A DNA stretch of 64,000 nucleotides from Kitasatospora azatica KCTC 9699 (GTDB lineage Bacteria > Actinomycetota > Actinomycetes > Streptomycetales > Streptomycetaceae). Location: assembly GCF_000744785.1 (NCBI RefSeq), contig NZ_JQMO01000003.1:4278001-4342000 (forward strand), written 5' to 3'. Below the pieces are notes generated by a model. It was not told the DNA's origin. It saw nothing but the letters and a program-made list of their open reading frames with translations, and did not search any database. Position numbers and translations under genes: made by a program. Positions 51,709 to 60,320 of this stretch are shown piece after piece (the first letter of the stretch is position 1; the number at the start of each line of letters is the position of its first letter).

Positions 51709-52959
51709 ATGTCAGCCATGCCGAGACCGCCGTTGATCAAGCGCATCCCGCCGGGCGTCTGGCTGCTGCTCGCCTGGTACGCGGGCCAGGTCGGCACCCA
51801 GTTCTCACGGGGCTGGGCGAGCGGCCTGACCTGGTGGGCCGTCGATCCCGGCCAGAACTGGGCGACCGTGCTGAACATCCTGCTCACGGCGGCGGCCGCC
51901 ACGCTGCTGCGCCGCCACCCGCTGCCGGCCTTCCTGCTGACGTTCGCCGGCGCGGTCCACCTCTCGTACGACATGCACACCCAGGTGATCGAATTCGGGT
52001 ACGCCGCCGGGGCGATCGTCGCGCTGCACTATGTCGCGGTCGGCCACCGGCGGCGGACCTCGCTGGCCGTCGTCGGTCTGGTCGCCGTCGCCATGGCGTA
52101 CTACAACCTGTCCACCACGCCGGTTCTCTTCCCCGGGCCGGGCCTGCACGTCGACAACACCCGGGTCTGGGTGCTGGTGCTGCTCTTCCTGGTCGCCTGG
52201 TTGAGCGGCAACTCGGTGCGCCAGGGCCGGGCCCACGCCGAGGCGCTGCGCAGCCAGGCCACGGCCCAGGCGGTCACCGCCGAACGCCTGAGGATCGCCC
52301 GCGAGTTGCACGACATGGTCGCGCACAGCATCGGCATCATCGCGATCCAGGCGGGGATGGGCAGCCGGGTGATCGAGACCCAGCCGCAGGAGGCCCGCAA
52401 GGCGCTCAGCGCGATCGAGGCCACCAGCCGCGAGACCCTCTCCGGGCTGCGCCGGATGCTCGGCGCGCTGCGCCAGGCCGAGCCGGGCCGGCCGCAGCAG
52501 GCCGCCCCGCTGGACCCGGCGCCCGGCCTGGCCGACCTCGAGGAGCTGGCCGCGCGGACCACCGCCGCCGGCGTCCGGGTGGAGGTGCGTCGGCGCGGTG
52601 AGCTGGGCCCACTGCCGGCCGAGATCGACCTCTCCGCCTACCGGATCGTCCAGGAGGCGATCACCAACGTGGTTCGGCACGCCGGGACGACGTTCTGCTG
52701 GGTGGAGGTCGACCAGCGGGAGGAGGAGTTGGCCGTGGAGATCACGGACGACGGGCGCGGCGCCGAGCCCGGTGCGCGCGGTGGCGGGTACGGGCTGGTC
52801 GGGATGCGGGAGCGGGTGGCGCTGCTGCACGGCTCGCTGCAGGCCGGGCCGCGCCCCGAGGGCGGCTTCCGGGTGGCCGCGCGGCTGCCCCTGCCGCCGG
52901 ACCGGACGATGGCTCGGACGGTGTCTCGGACGACGTCTCAGACGATGGGGGTGGAGTAG
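51709..52959 (+). CDS. Sensor histidine kinase (NarL/DesK type)
   Basis: 416 residues from ATG 51709; a TACCAT box just upstream would fit a leaderless message. About four to five membrane segments lie in residues ~15-185. The dimerisation/phosphoacceptor helix reads RLRIARELHDMVAHSIGIIA (His in RELHD) of the HisKA_3 family. The HATPase_c domain shows QEAITNVVRHAG (N box), DDGRG (G1) and GYGLVGMRERV. It is one base-coupled to the response regulator and divergent from an ABC exporter, a common arrangement for sensing cell-envelope stress. Confidence 0.93.
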   Translation: MSAMPRPPLIKRIPPGVWLLLAWYAGQVGTQFSRGWASGLTWWAVDPGQNWATVLNILLTAAAATLLRRHPLPAFLLTFAGAVHLSYDMHTQVIEFGYAAGAIVALHYVAVGHRRRTSLAVVGLVAVAMAYYNLSTTPVLFPGPGLHVDNTRVWVLVLLFLVAWLSGNSVRQGRAHAEALRSQATAQAVTAERLRIARELHDMVAHSIGIIAIQAGMGSRVIETQPQEARKALSAIEATSRETLSGLRRMLGALRQAEPGRPQQAAPLDPAPGLADLEELAARTTAAGVRVEVRRRGELGPLPAEIDLSAYRIVQEAITNVVRHAGTTFCWVEVDQREEELAVEITDDGRGAEPGARGGGYGLVGMRERVALLHGSLQAGPRPEGGFRVAARLPLPPDRTMARTVSRTTSQTMGVE

Positions 52960-53627
52960 TGCTTCGGGTGGTTCTCGCCGATGACCAGCCGCTGGTGCGC
53001 GCCGGGCTGCGGGTGCTGATCGCCGACACGCCGGACCTGCAGGTGGTCGGCGAGGCGGGGAACGGCGCCGAGGCCGTCCAACTGGCGCGCGAGCTGCGGC
53101 CCGACGTGGTGGTGATGGACATCCGGATGCCCGGCATGGACGGCATCGAGGCCACCCGCCAGGTGACGGCGGGTGAGGGCCTGAGCAAGGTGGTGGTGCT
53201 CACCACCTTTGACGACGACGACTACGTCTACGGCGCGCTGCGGGCCGGCGCGAGTGGGTTCCTGGTCAAGGACATGGCGCTGGAGGAGATCCTCGGCGCG
53301 ATCCGGGTGGTCGCGGGCGGCGACGCGCTGATCGCGCCGAGCGTGACCCGCCGGCTGATCGCGGAGTTCGCCGGGCGCCCGGAGCCGGCGGCCGGGCGGG
53401 CCAACGGGTCGACCCGCTCGGTGGAGGGGATCACCGAGCGGGAGCGGGAGGTGCTGACCCTGGTGGGACGCGGGCTGTCGAACAGTGAGATCGCCGCCGA
53501 GCTGTTCATCAGTGTGGCTACCGCGAAGGCCCATGTGGCGCGGCTGTTCAGCAAGTTGGAGGCGCGGGACCGGGTGCAGCTGGTGATCACCGCGTACGAG
53601 CTGGGGCTGGTGGCGCCACCGAGATGA
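52959..53627 (+). CDS. NarL/FixJ-family response regulator
   Basis: 222 residues from GTG 52959, which shares its first G with the kinase stop (TAGTG). The receiver has the acidic pair ADDQPLVRAG, phospho-acceptor Asp in VVVMDIRMPGMDG and Lys in GFLVKDM. The C-terminal LuxR HTH reads ITEREREVLTLVGRGLSNSE and TAKAHVARLFSKLEARDR. It probably regulates the divergent ABC exporter and itself. Confidence 0.95.
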   Translation: MLRVVLADDQPLVRAGLRVLIADTPDLQVVGEAGNGAEAVQLARELRPDVVVMDIRMPGMDGIEATRQVTAGEGLSKVVVLTTFDDDDYVYGALRAGASGFLVKDMALEEILGAIRVVAGGDALIAPSVTRRLIAEFAGRPEPAAGRANGSTRSVEGITEREREVLTLVGRGLSNSEIAAELFISVATAKAHVARLFSKLEARDRVQLVITAYELGLVAPPR

Positions 53628-53672
53628 GCAAGCGCTCAGTCAGCTGGCAAGGGCTGAGCAAGCGCTCAGTCA
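53625..53672. repeat. Two 18-bp palindromic repeats at a convergent gene junction
   Basis: TGAGCAAGCGCTCAGTCA occurs at 53625-53642 and 53655-53672. Each contains TGAGC-AAGC-GCTCA, a small hairpin. The first overlaps the stop of the response regulator gene, the second the stop of the minus-strand lipoprotein gene. They may be terminators. Confidence 0.85.
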
Positions 53673-54659
53673 CCCCAGGGTCTGGGTGGCCAGCTGCACC
53701 TGGTGCTCCAGGCCGGCCTTGACCTGGGCCATCTTCTCGGCGTTGGCCGCGATGGTCGCCTGCTGGTACGCGAAGTCCACCGCGTACCAGGTGCCCACCA
53801 CGTTGTTCTCGTGCCGACAGGCCGCATCCGCCGTCGCCACCTGCAGCTCGTGCTGGTCGGGCAGCGGGCCCTTGAACCACTGCTGGTCGCCGGCGGCCTT
53901 CACCGGGTCCGGGTAGTCGTAGCCGCTGCGCGCCATGCACTGGGACCAGGTGGCGAAGACCGCCTTGGTCCGCTGGTCCTGCTGGGAGGCGTCCAGGGTG
54001 GCGAACTTGACGTCGTTGGCGAACTGCGCGTCGCCGACCAGGCCGGTGACGGACCCGGTGAACTGCTGGTTCACCTCACCCACGCAGCCGTGCTCGGGCA
54101 CCTTCTGACTGTTGATCAGCTGCCCGCCGGGCCCGAACCGCTGGTTGGGATCGGAGGTGCCGCGCAGCGCCGCGACCTCCTGGGCCGGCAGCAGTGCGTC
54201 GGCCGCACCGGGCTTCTCCCTGCTCGCCGGCGTCCCGCCCTCCGCGTGGTAGCCCCACTTCGCGGACAGCGCGGCGTTCTGCCGCCCGTAGCGTCCGTCC
54301 GTCCGGCTGTCGGGCGCGCCGCTGTCCCGCGGCATCGGGATCGAGGTCGGTGGGCTGAAGGTGAAGCCGAACCGCGCCATGCAGCCGGTGATCAGCCGCT
54401 GTTGCGCCTTCTGCACCTTGTCCAACTGCGCCGGGGTCATCAAGTAGCCGTCCAGCGGCAGCGGTTGGTCGTTGGCCGAGTCGAGCGTCGGGATCGTGGC
54501 GACGGTCGGGGCGGTGCTGGGCAGGACGGGCGGGGTCGCCGGGGCCGCACTCGGCTTCGAGGCGCCACCGGGGTTGGAGTCCGCGACGGCGGCCGTGCAG
54601 CCCGCCAGCAGGAACGGCAGGGCCAGGAGGGCAGCGGTGCGACGAGAGTGACTGGACAT
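53670..54659 (-). CDS. Hypothetical secreted lipoprotein
   Basis: 329 residues from the ATG at 54657-54659, GGAAGAGAG upstream. The signal ends with the lipobox LLAGC (about residues 17-21), then a Pro/Ser/Ala-rich tether. The folded part contains two similar short motifs with one Cys each, GCMARFGFTF and QCMARSGYDYPDP, suggesting an internal duplication. I recognise it as a type common in Streptomyces genomes but with no known function. It converges with the response regulator. Confidence 0.78.
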   Translation of the reverse strand: MSSHSRRTAALLALPFLLAGCTAAVADSNPGGASKPSAAPATPPVLPSTAPTVATIPTLDSANDQPLPLDGYLMTPAQLDKVQKAQQRLITGCMARFGFTFSPPTSIPMPRDSGAPDSRTDGRYGRQNAALSAKWGYHAEGGTPASREKPGAADALLPAQEVAALRGTSDPNQRFGPGGQLINSQKVPEHGCVGEVNQQFTGSVTGLVGDAQFANDVKFATLDASQQDQRTKAVFATWSQCMARSGYDYPDPVKAAGDQQWFKGPLPDQHELQVATADAACRHENNVVGTWYAVDFAYQQATIAANAEKMAQVKAGLEHQVQLATQTLG

Positions 54660-54730
54660 CAGACGTTCTCTCTTCCGGATCGGCGAGTCCTCGCCGGGGC
54701 GGGCGGGTAGGCTGGAGGGCACTGGAGTGC

Positions 54731-54767
54731 AGCGGGCTCCGGCCAGTGCGAATGGCCGGAGCCCGCT
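54731..54767 (-). terminator. Terminator hairpin after the I36-type inhibitor gene
   Basis: A perfect 15-bp stem (54731-54745 with 54753-54767) lies 51 bases beyond the stop of the minus-strand inhibitor gene and before the lipoprotein start. Position and strength fit an intrinsic terminator. Confidence 0.85.
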
Positions 54768-54818
54768 GTCATGTCAGTGCCGTGCGAATGTCGGTGCTCT
54801 GCGGGCTGGGGTCCGGGG

Positions 54819-55238
54819 TTACCGGAAGGCGCCCGAGGCGTTGTTGTTCTTCATCGTGGCGCTCAGGTCCACCGTGGCCATCGACGGGATGGTCTGGCAG
54901 GCGAAGCTGCAGCTGTAGTTGCTGTTGTAGTACACGACGAAGTTGCCGCTGTACCAGCTGTCCACCGCCGCCGCGTTGTTCTTCACCGAGACGCCCGCAC
55001 CCGCGCTGCCGTTGTTGCCGGCCGAGAAGGTGAAGTTGTAGGGGCTGGAGTAGTTCGCGATGTCCACGTACTGCTGGAAGACCGCGCCGTAGCCGTGCGA
55101 GGAGGAGTTGTAGTACAGGCAGACGGTGCCGGAGGAGCAGTCGTAGTTGATGGCGGAGGCCGAGGTGGCAGTGGCCAGGCCGGCGGTGAGCAGGGCACCG
55201 GCCACGGCCGCGGTGACGGCGAGCTTCTTGACGAGCAT
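54819..55238 (-). CDS. Secreted peptidase-inhibitor-family I36 protein
   Basis: 139 residues from the ATG at 55236-55238, AAAGGGAAC upstream. The signal peptide is ~1-28 (SAINYDC following). The mature ~110-residue domain has the gamma-crystallin/SMI-like I36 pattern: CSSGTVCLYYNSSSHGYGAV, a middle aromatic stretch, then VVYYNSNYSCSFACQ, rich in Tyr, Asn and Ser with four Cys. Characterised members inhibit metalloproteases such as snapalysin; many homologues are untested. It stands alone with its own terminator. Confidence 0.85.
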   Translation of the reverse strand: MLVKKLAVTAAVAGALLTAGLATATSASAINYDCSSGTVCLYYNSSSHGYGAVFQQYVDIANYSSPYNFTFSAGNNGSAGAGVSVKNNAAAVDSWYSGNFVVYYNSNYSCSFACQTIPSMATVDLSATMKNNNASGAFR

Positions 55239-55429
55239 TCTGCTGTTCCCTTTCTTCCCGGAGCCGGAACTTCCGGCCTCCGTCACCCCGTTGGAGTTTC
55301 CGGGGGCTTGTTCGGTTGCTGTGTGTCCATGGTGTTGCCGGGCCTTATTGCCGTGATCTCCGTGTCGTATCACCGCGTTATCCAAGGGCGGAGCGACAGT
55401 CGGGCGCGGCCGCCCAGCATGATGGGTGC

Positions 55430-56065
55430 ATGCGTCTGCACCCGATCAGCTGGACCCGGCTCACCACCGCCCTCGCGGACCGCGTCGAGGCGCTGACCCC
55501 GGCCGACGGCAGCGTCTGGCCGCGCGTCGCCGTGGACGGCGCGCCGGCCGCGCAGCCCGAACGGTTGGCGCAGGCACTCGCGGAGGAGCTGCGGCTGCGC
55601 GGGCGCTCGGTGCAGCGGGTGCGGGCACAGGGGTTCCTGCGGCCTGCCTCGCTGCGGCTGGAGTACGGGCACCAGGACGCCGATGCGTACTTCGACCTGT
55701 GGCTGGACGACAACGCGCTCTTCCGCGAGGTCTTCACACCGCTCGACCCCGGCGGCAGCGGCCGGATCCTGCCCGACCTGCGCGACCCCGTCACGGACCG
55801 GTCCACCCGCAGCCCGTATCTCGAACTCCCGCCCGGTACCGTGCTGTTGCTGGACGGGGCGCTGCTGCTCGGGCGGTGGTTCCCGCTCGACCTGACGGTT
55901 CATCTGAGGATGTCCGCACCTGCCCTGGCCCGCCGCACCCCCGGCGCCGACCAGTGGACCCTGCCCGCCTTCGCCCGCTACGAGTCGCAGGTCCAGCCCG
56001 CCGAGGCCGCGGACATCCTGGTCCGCGCCGACGACCCGAACCACCCGGCCTGGAACCAGCCCTGA
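55430..56065 (+). CDS. Uridine-kinase-like P-loop NTPase with degenerate P-loop
   Basis: 211 residues from ATG 55430; the frame is open further upstream without coding character. The layout is that of the uridine kinase/Udk-like family in actinomycetes: VAVDGAPAAQPERLAQALAE at the P-loop place, YGHQDADAYFDLWLDDNALF, LLLDGALLLGRWFPLDLTVHL. The usual GxxGxGK(S/T) is replaced by GAPAAQPE, lacking the Gly-Lys-Ser end, so ATP phosphate binding should be lost or altered. It may be a regulatory or binding protein rather than a kinase. It converges with the IMPase-like gene with a 13-base gap. Confidence 0.75.
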   Translation: MRLHPISWTRLTTALADRVEALTPADGSVWPRVAVDGAPAAQPERLAQALAEELRLRGRSVQRVRAQGFLRPASLRLEYGHQDADAYFDLWLDDNALFREVFTPLDPGGSGRILPDLRDPVTDRSTRSPYLELPPGTVLLLDGALLLGRWFPLDLTVHLRMSAPALARRTPGADQWTLPAFARYESQVQPAEAADILVRADDPNHPAWNQP

Positions 56066-56078
56066 GCACCGGAACTCC

Positions 56079-56867
56079 TCAGCCGAGCAGGCGGACCAGT
56101 TCCGCATGCTGCCCCCGCGGCGCGGCCAGGAAGCCGGCCGAGGCGTGCGGCAGCCACGGCGCACCCGAGTGGTCGGTCACCAGCGCGCCCGCTTCGCTCG
56201 CGATCAGCGCGCCCGGCAGGAGGTTGGGGCCGTCGAGGCCGAACTCCCAGAAGGCGTCCAGGTGGCCGGAGCCGACCTGGGCCACCTGGAGGGCGGTCGG
56301 CCCGAGGTTGCGGACGGCGAGGACGCCGCCGCTCAGCACGGCGGTCAGCGAGGAGCCCGCGCGGCGCAGCGCCGCCGGGTCGCGACCCACGGTCGGGGGC
56401 TGGCTGGTGGCGACCACGGCGGCGGCCAGCTCCCGGGTGGACGGGCTGACCAAGCGCTCGTTCAACCACGCGCCCTCGCCCCGCGCCGCCGTGTAGGTGA
56501 AGCCCAGCAACGGCGCGTGCACCACCGCGAGCACCGCCTCCCCGTCCCGCAGCAGGGTCGCCGTCACCGCCCAGTGCGGCTGGCCGAGCAGGTACTGCAC
56601 GGCGCCGTCGGTGGCGTCGCAGAGCCACCACTCGCCGTCCACCGGCACGGCGGAGTCCAGTTCCTCCGCCACCCAGCCGGCCTGCGGGCGCAGCGCCGTC
56701 AGCCGTTCGCGCAGCAGCGCGGCGGCGGGGCCGTCGATCGCGGCGAAGGCGGCCAGCGCCTCGTCCCGGGTGCGGGCGGCCACCGGCTCGGCGCGGTGCC
56801 GCTCGACCAGCCAGGCGCCGACCTCGCGCACCGCCGCGGTTGTCTCGGTGAGGATGGAGTTCGTCAT
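56079..56867 (-). CDS. Inositol-monophosphatase-family protein
   Basis: 262 residues from the ATG at 56865-56867 (no strong ribosome site). The family blocks are present but altered. WVAEELDSA contains the first metal Glu pair. The usual WxDPLDGT appears as LCDATDGAVQY, keeping both Asp but losing Pro and Thr. VAQVGSGHLDAFWEFGLDGP is normally A-G-x-x-D-x-x-x-x-x-x-x-WD; here W-EFGLD replaces it. It may act on a different phosphate ester or as a sulfatase-like phosphatase. It diverges from an AsnC-type regulator, which may control it. Confidence 0.82.
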   Translation of the reverse strand: MTNSILTETTAAVREVGAWLVERHRAEPVAARTRDEALAAFAAIDGPAAALLRERLTALRPQAGWVAEELDSAVPVDGEWWLCDATDGAVQYLLGQPHWAVTATLLRDGEAVLAVVHAPLLGFTYTAARGEGAWLNERLVSPSTRELAAAVVATSQPPTVGRDPAALRRAGSSLTAVLSGGVLAVRNLGPTALQVAQVGSGHLDAFWEFGLDGPNLLPGALIASEAGALVTDHSGAPWLPHASAGFLAAPRGQHAELVRLLG

Positions 56868-56938
56868 GGACAACGAGTACCGTTCAACAGCAGGAAGCAG
56901 ACGCTCCAGCATTCAGAACCAGCGGAGATCGGACAGCA

Positions 56939-57931
56939 GTGCACCCTGATGTGACGGATCCAGCCAGCCTCCTGGACCTCCTGGACCGCCGCCTGGTCTG
57001 CGCCCTGCAGCTGGACGGCCGGGCCGAACCGGGCCGGATCGCCGGCGTGCTCGGCGTCTCGGTCCGCACCGTGACCCGCCGGCTGGCCCGGCTGCGTGAG
57101 AGCGGCGTGCTGAAGGTCGTACTGATGCCCCGCGCCGAGGACGAGGCGGTCGGTGCGCTGCTGCTCCGGGTGCGGGTGCTGCGCGGCCGGGTCGCGGCCG
57201 TCGCCGACGCGCTGGCCGCGCGCCCGGACGTGCCGTTCGTGGACGTGATGCTCGGCGGCCAGGAGGTGAGCGCGGTGGTGGTCACCGACCGCGCCGGCCG
57301 CGACCGCCTGCTCTACCACCAGCTCCCGGGCACCGACGCCGTCACCGAGACCACCGTGCACGCCGTGCTGCACCTCTTCGCGGACGCCGGCCAGTGGCAG
57401 GCGGGCCTGCTCACCCCGGACGAGGTCGCCGCACTCACACCCACACGGCCGACCCCGACCCCGCCGCACCGGATCGAGCTCGACCCGCTGGACCACGCCC
57501 TGCTCACCGAACTCGGCGAGGACGCCCGCCGCTCCCAGGCCGCCCTGGCCGCCGCCGTCGGCGCGCCGGAGTCCACCGTCCGCCGCCGGCTGCACCGGCT
57601 GGACGCGGCCGGCCTGCTGCGCACCCACGCCACCATCGACCCGCGCCTGCTGGGTCTGGCGGTGGACGCCAACCTCTGGCTGGCGCTCCCGCCGGGCCGC
57701 CTCGCCGAGGCCGGCAGGCTCCTCGCCGGCCACCCGCAGGTGCACGGTGTGCTGGCCACCAGTGGGCCGCACAACCTGATGGCCACCGTCTTCTGCCCGG
57801 ACTACGCGGCGCTGTTCCGCTTCACCACCGAGGTGCTCGGCCCGCTCGGCGCCGACCGGGTGGAGACCGCGATCGTCGGCCGGGCCGTCAAGCGGGCGGG
57901 GGTGCGGCTCAACCGCCCTGCCACGTTCTGA
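56939..57931 (+). CDS. Lrp/AsnC-family regulator with two tandem AsnC units
   Basis: 330 residues from GTG 56939, GGAG upstream. Two HTH-plus-RAM units follow each other. The first is LLDLLDRRLVCALQLDGRAE / GVSVRTVTRRLARLRESGVL, the second ELDPLDHALLTELGEDARRS / GAPESTVRRRLHRLDAAGLL. Double-AsnC proteins of this length are common in actinomycetes. It diverges from the IMPase-like gene with a 71-base gap, so it probably controls that gene and itself. The effector is likely an amino acid or related molecule, by family. Confidence 0.9.
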   Translation: MHPDVTDPASLLDLLDRRLVCALQLDGRAEPGRIAGVLGVSVRTVTRRLARLRESGVLKVVLMPRAEDEAVGALLLRVRVLRGRVAAVADALAARPDVPFVDVMLGGQEVSAVVVTDRAGRDRLLYHQLPGTDAVTETTVHAVLHLFADAGQWQAGLLTPDEVAALTPTRPTPTPPHRIELDPLDHALLTELGEDARRSQAALAAAVGAPESTVRRRLHRLDAAGLLRTHATIDPRLLGLAVDANLWLALPPGRLAEAGRLLAGHPQVHGVLATSGPHNLMATVFCPDYAALFRFTTEVLGPLGADRVETAIVGRAVKRAGVRLNRPATF

Positions 57932-57949
57932 CGATCCGTCAGCTCGAGC

Positions 57950-58426
57950 TCAGGCCCTGGTGGTCGACCCCGGGCGCACCACCATCAGCACCGTGACGAC
58001 CACCCAGAGCAGCGAGAAGATCCCGGTGCTCATGGTGAGCAGCTTCAGCCCGCCGAGCGCCTTCGCGGAGTCCGCGTCCGCCTCCCCGGCCAGCGCCGAG
58101 ATCACCGCCTCCTGGCGGGGCAGCACCAGCACCAGCAGCACCAGTGCGGCGATCACGGTCAGCACCAGCGAGGTGATCAGCCAGGGGCTGCCCATCACGC
58201 CCATCACCTGCGCCGTCCCGATGCCCAGCACCGGCACGGCCACCCCGATCGCCGCGTAGACCTGGGTGATCCGGTAGAGCAGTCGCACTGCGGCGAGGTC
58301 GGTGCCGTCGGCGCCCTCGGCCAGTGCCGCTCGGGCCTTGCGCGGGAACATGCTCGCGGCGACGGTCACCGGGCCGATCGCGATGACGGCAGCCAGCACG
58401 TGCAGGCTCAACAGGAACTTGGCCAT
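57950..58426 (-). CDS. Small integral membrane protein (DUF2269-like)
   Basis: 158 residues from the ATG at 58424-58426. Four hydrophobic segments are visible: ~3-25 (LLSLHVLAAVIAIGPVTVAA), ~55-80, ~83-105 and ~133-153. The first helix with its conserved His-Val pattern resembles DUF2269-like membrane proteins. Function unknown. It lies downstream of the Ser/Thr kinase on the same strand, separated by 179 bases with short repeats. Confidence 0.75.
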   Translation of the reverse strand: MAKFLLSLHVLAAVIAIGPVTVAASMFPRKARAALAEGADGTDLAAVRLLYRITQVYAAIGVAVPVLGIGTAQVMGVMGSPWLITSLVLTVIAALVLLVLVLPRQEAVISALAGEADADSAKALGGLKLLTMSTGIFSLLWVVVTVLMVVRPGSTTRA

Positions 58427-58518
58427 GGTTTTCGACAGCCTTCGGGGTAGTCCAGCGGTAGTCCGCGGGGCCGCCCGGTCTGCGGCGGCTCCGCCGGGCA
58501 CGCTAACACCCGTCCCAG

Positions 58519-58553
58519 CGGCCCCGAACGCGCGGCCCCGAACGCGCGGCCCC
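58519..58553. repeat. Tandem 14-bp repeat downstream of the kinase gene
   Basis: CGGCCCCGAACGCG occurs at 58519-58532 and 58533-58546, followed by a partial third copy. It lies between the kinase stop and the membrane-protein start, in non-coding sequence that is otherwise GC-rich without clear sites. Confidence 0.8.
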
Positions 58554-58605
58554 ACGCCCAGGGCCTGGCGTCCAGGGCCCGTCGTCCAGCCCGACGGAAC
58601 AGGCG

Positions 58606-60237
58606 TTACAGGCCGCTGATCTTCAGGTTCGCCCGCAGCTGGTCGAACATCCGCTGTCCCTCGGCCGCCTGCTCGGCGGCCGAGGGCATCGCGAGCTCCA
58701 GCTTGTAACCGGTGCCGTCCTTGCTGACCAGGTCCAGGGTGAGCGAGCGCTGGTCCTTCGGGTGCTCGTAGTCCGAGGTGTCGTGGTAGTGGACGTCCAG
58801 CAAGCCGGCGCCCTTGCCCTGCTGTTGGACCTCCGCCACGGTGCCGTCCGGCTTGGGCTCCTGGTAGTAGTGGTCCTTGTACCAGGCCAGGTCCCGATTG
58901 GCACAGGCCAGTGAACTCGCGTTCTCCCCGGTCCATTTGCTGAACTTGACGGTGAACACCTTGGTCGGGTCGGCGTAGGTCACCGAACCGTCGTCCACGC
59001 TGCGGACGTAGGAGGCCGGCGCGGCCAGGCTGGCGTTCAGCCGGCCCTCCTGGTACGTCTTCCAGCCGGTGGGCAGCTCGTTGCCGCCGAACGGGTCCGC
59101 GATCGCCCAGACCAGTCCCAGCGCCACCACCAGGGCTCCTGCGCCGAGGCCCAGTTGGGCTCGCCGACTGCCGCGCAGCAGCTGCCGGGCGCGCTCGGGC
59201 GCCGCCGATGGGCTGGCCGGCTCAATCGGCGAGGCCTGCCGCCGGGGCGGCGCCGCGGCCGGCGGTTCGGCCACCGCCCGCAGGGCCTGGCTGAGTGCGG
59301 CCGCGCTCGGCCGTACCTCCGGTTCCTTGCGCAGCAGCTGGGCCAGCACCTCGCCCAGCTCGCCGGCGTTCGCCGCGCGCGGCAGCTCGGCCAACACGAT
59401 CGCCTGCAGGGTGGACGGGGTGGTCTGCCGGCGGAACGGCGAGACGCCCTCGACCGCCTGGTAGAGCACCACGCCCAGCGACCACAGGTCCGACTCCGGG
59501 CCCGGCCGACGGCCCAACACCCGTTCCGGGGCGATGTACTCGGGCGAGCCGATGAAGGCCCCGGTCTCGGTGAGCCGCTGCTCGCCCTCCACCTGGGCGA
59601 TCCCGAAGTCGGTCAGCACCACCCGGCCGTGCCGCCCGACCATGATGTTGGCGGGCTTGACGTCCCGGTGCAGCACGCCGGCCTCGTGCGCGGTGGCCAG
59701 CGCACCGAGCACCGCGAGCCCGATCCGGGCGGCCTCCTGGGCCGAGACCGTGCCCTCCTGCAGCACCTCGGCCAGCGAGCGCCCGCGGACCAGCTCCATG
59801 ACGATCCACGGGCTGTCGTCCACCGTCACCACGTCGTGCACGGTCACCACCGAAGGGTGGTCGACCCGGGCGGCGGCCCTGGCCTCGCGCTGCATCCGCA
59901 GGTAGGCGGTCTCGCGCTCGCCCTCGGTCAACTGCTCGGGCAGCCGTGGCTCCTTGACCGCGACATCGCGGTCCACCGTCTCGTCGTGCGCCCGCCAGAC
60001 GGTGCCCATGCCGCCGAAGCCGAGCCGCTCCAGCAGCCGGTAGCGGCCGCCGATCAGCCGCCCGGCACCGGGCTGCACCGACTCCGGCTGCACCGGCTCC
60101 GGCCGCACCGGCACCGGCCGCACCGGGTCGGCCTGCGCGGTCTCCGGCTGCGGCGCGGGCGGTTCGCTGCCGGTCGGCTCCGGTGCCTTCAGCGGCCAGC
60201 TCGTCGGCTCGGTAGCCGACCCCCCGTTGGTCGTCAT
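58606..60237 (-). CDS. Receptor-type serine/threonine protein kinase (PknB-like)
   Basis: 543 residues. After a Pro-rich N-terminus (repeated Pro-Glu/Val-Gln pairs, ~25-55) the kinase domain covers ~60-325: glycine loop LGFGGMGTVWRA, Lys in VAVKEP, HRDVKPANIMV catalytic loop, LTDFGIAQ and GSPEYIAPE. A membrane helix lies at ~357-378 (LGLGAGALVVALGLVWAIAD). An external domain of ~160 residues follows, without PASTA repeats, and with a WxG-type opening (LPTGWKTYQEGRLNASLAAP). This sensor domain is seen in Streptomyces kinases of unknown ligand. It stands alone. Confidence 0.93.
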   Translation of the reverse strand: MTTNGGSATEPTSWPLKAPEPTGSEPPAPQPETAQADPVRPVPVRPEPVQPESVQPGAGRLIGGRYRLLERLGFGGMGTVWRAHDETVDRDVAVKEPRLPEQLTEGERETAYLRMQREARAAARVDHPSVVTVHDVVTVDDSPWIVMELVRGRSLAEVLQEGTVSAQEAARIGLAVLGALATAHEAGVLHRDVKPANIMVGRHGRVVLTDFGIAQVEGEQRLTETGAFIGSPEYIAPERVLGRRPGPESDLWSLGVVLYQAVEGVSPFRRQTTPSTLQAIVLAELPRAANAGELGEVLAQLLRKEPEVRPSAAALSQALRAVAEPPAAAPPRRQASPIEPASPSAAPERARQLLRGSRRAQLGLGAGALVVALGLVWAIADPFGGNELPTGWKTYQEGRLNASLAAPASYVRSVDDGSVTYADPTKVFTVKFSKWTGENASSLACANRDLAWYKDHYYQEPKPDGTVAEVQQQGKGAGLLDVHYHDTSDYEHPKDQRSLTLDLVSKDGTGYKLELAMPSAAEQAAEGQRMFDQLRANLKISGL

Positions 60238-60287
60238 GGCTGCATCATGGCAGGCCCGGCCGCAGGTCGGGAGCTCGCTCCCCAGGT

Positions 60288-60320
60288 GGTTACCTGACGG
60301 TGACGAGCGGTCAGGTAACC
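60288..60320 (-). terminator. Hairpin overlapping the kynU stop codon
   Basis: GGTTACCTGAC (60288-60298) pairs with GTCAGGTAACC (60310-60320) around an 11-base loop, and the right arm covers the kynU stop. It is a probable terminator of the kynA-kynU operon. Confidence 0.65.
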
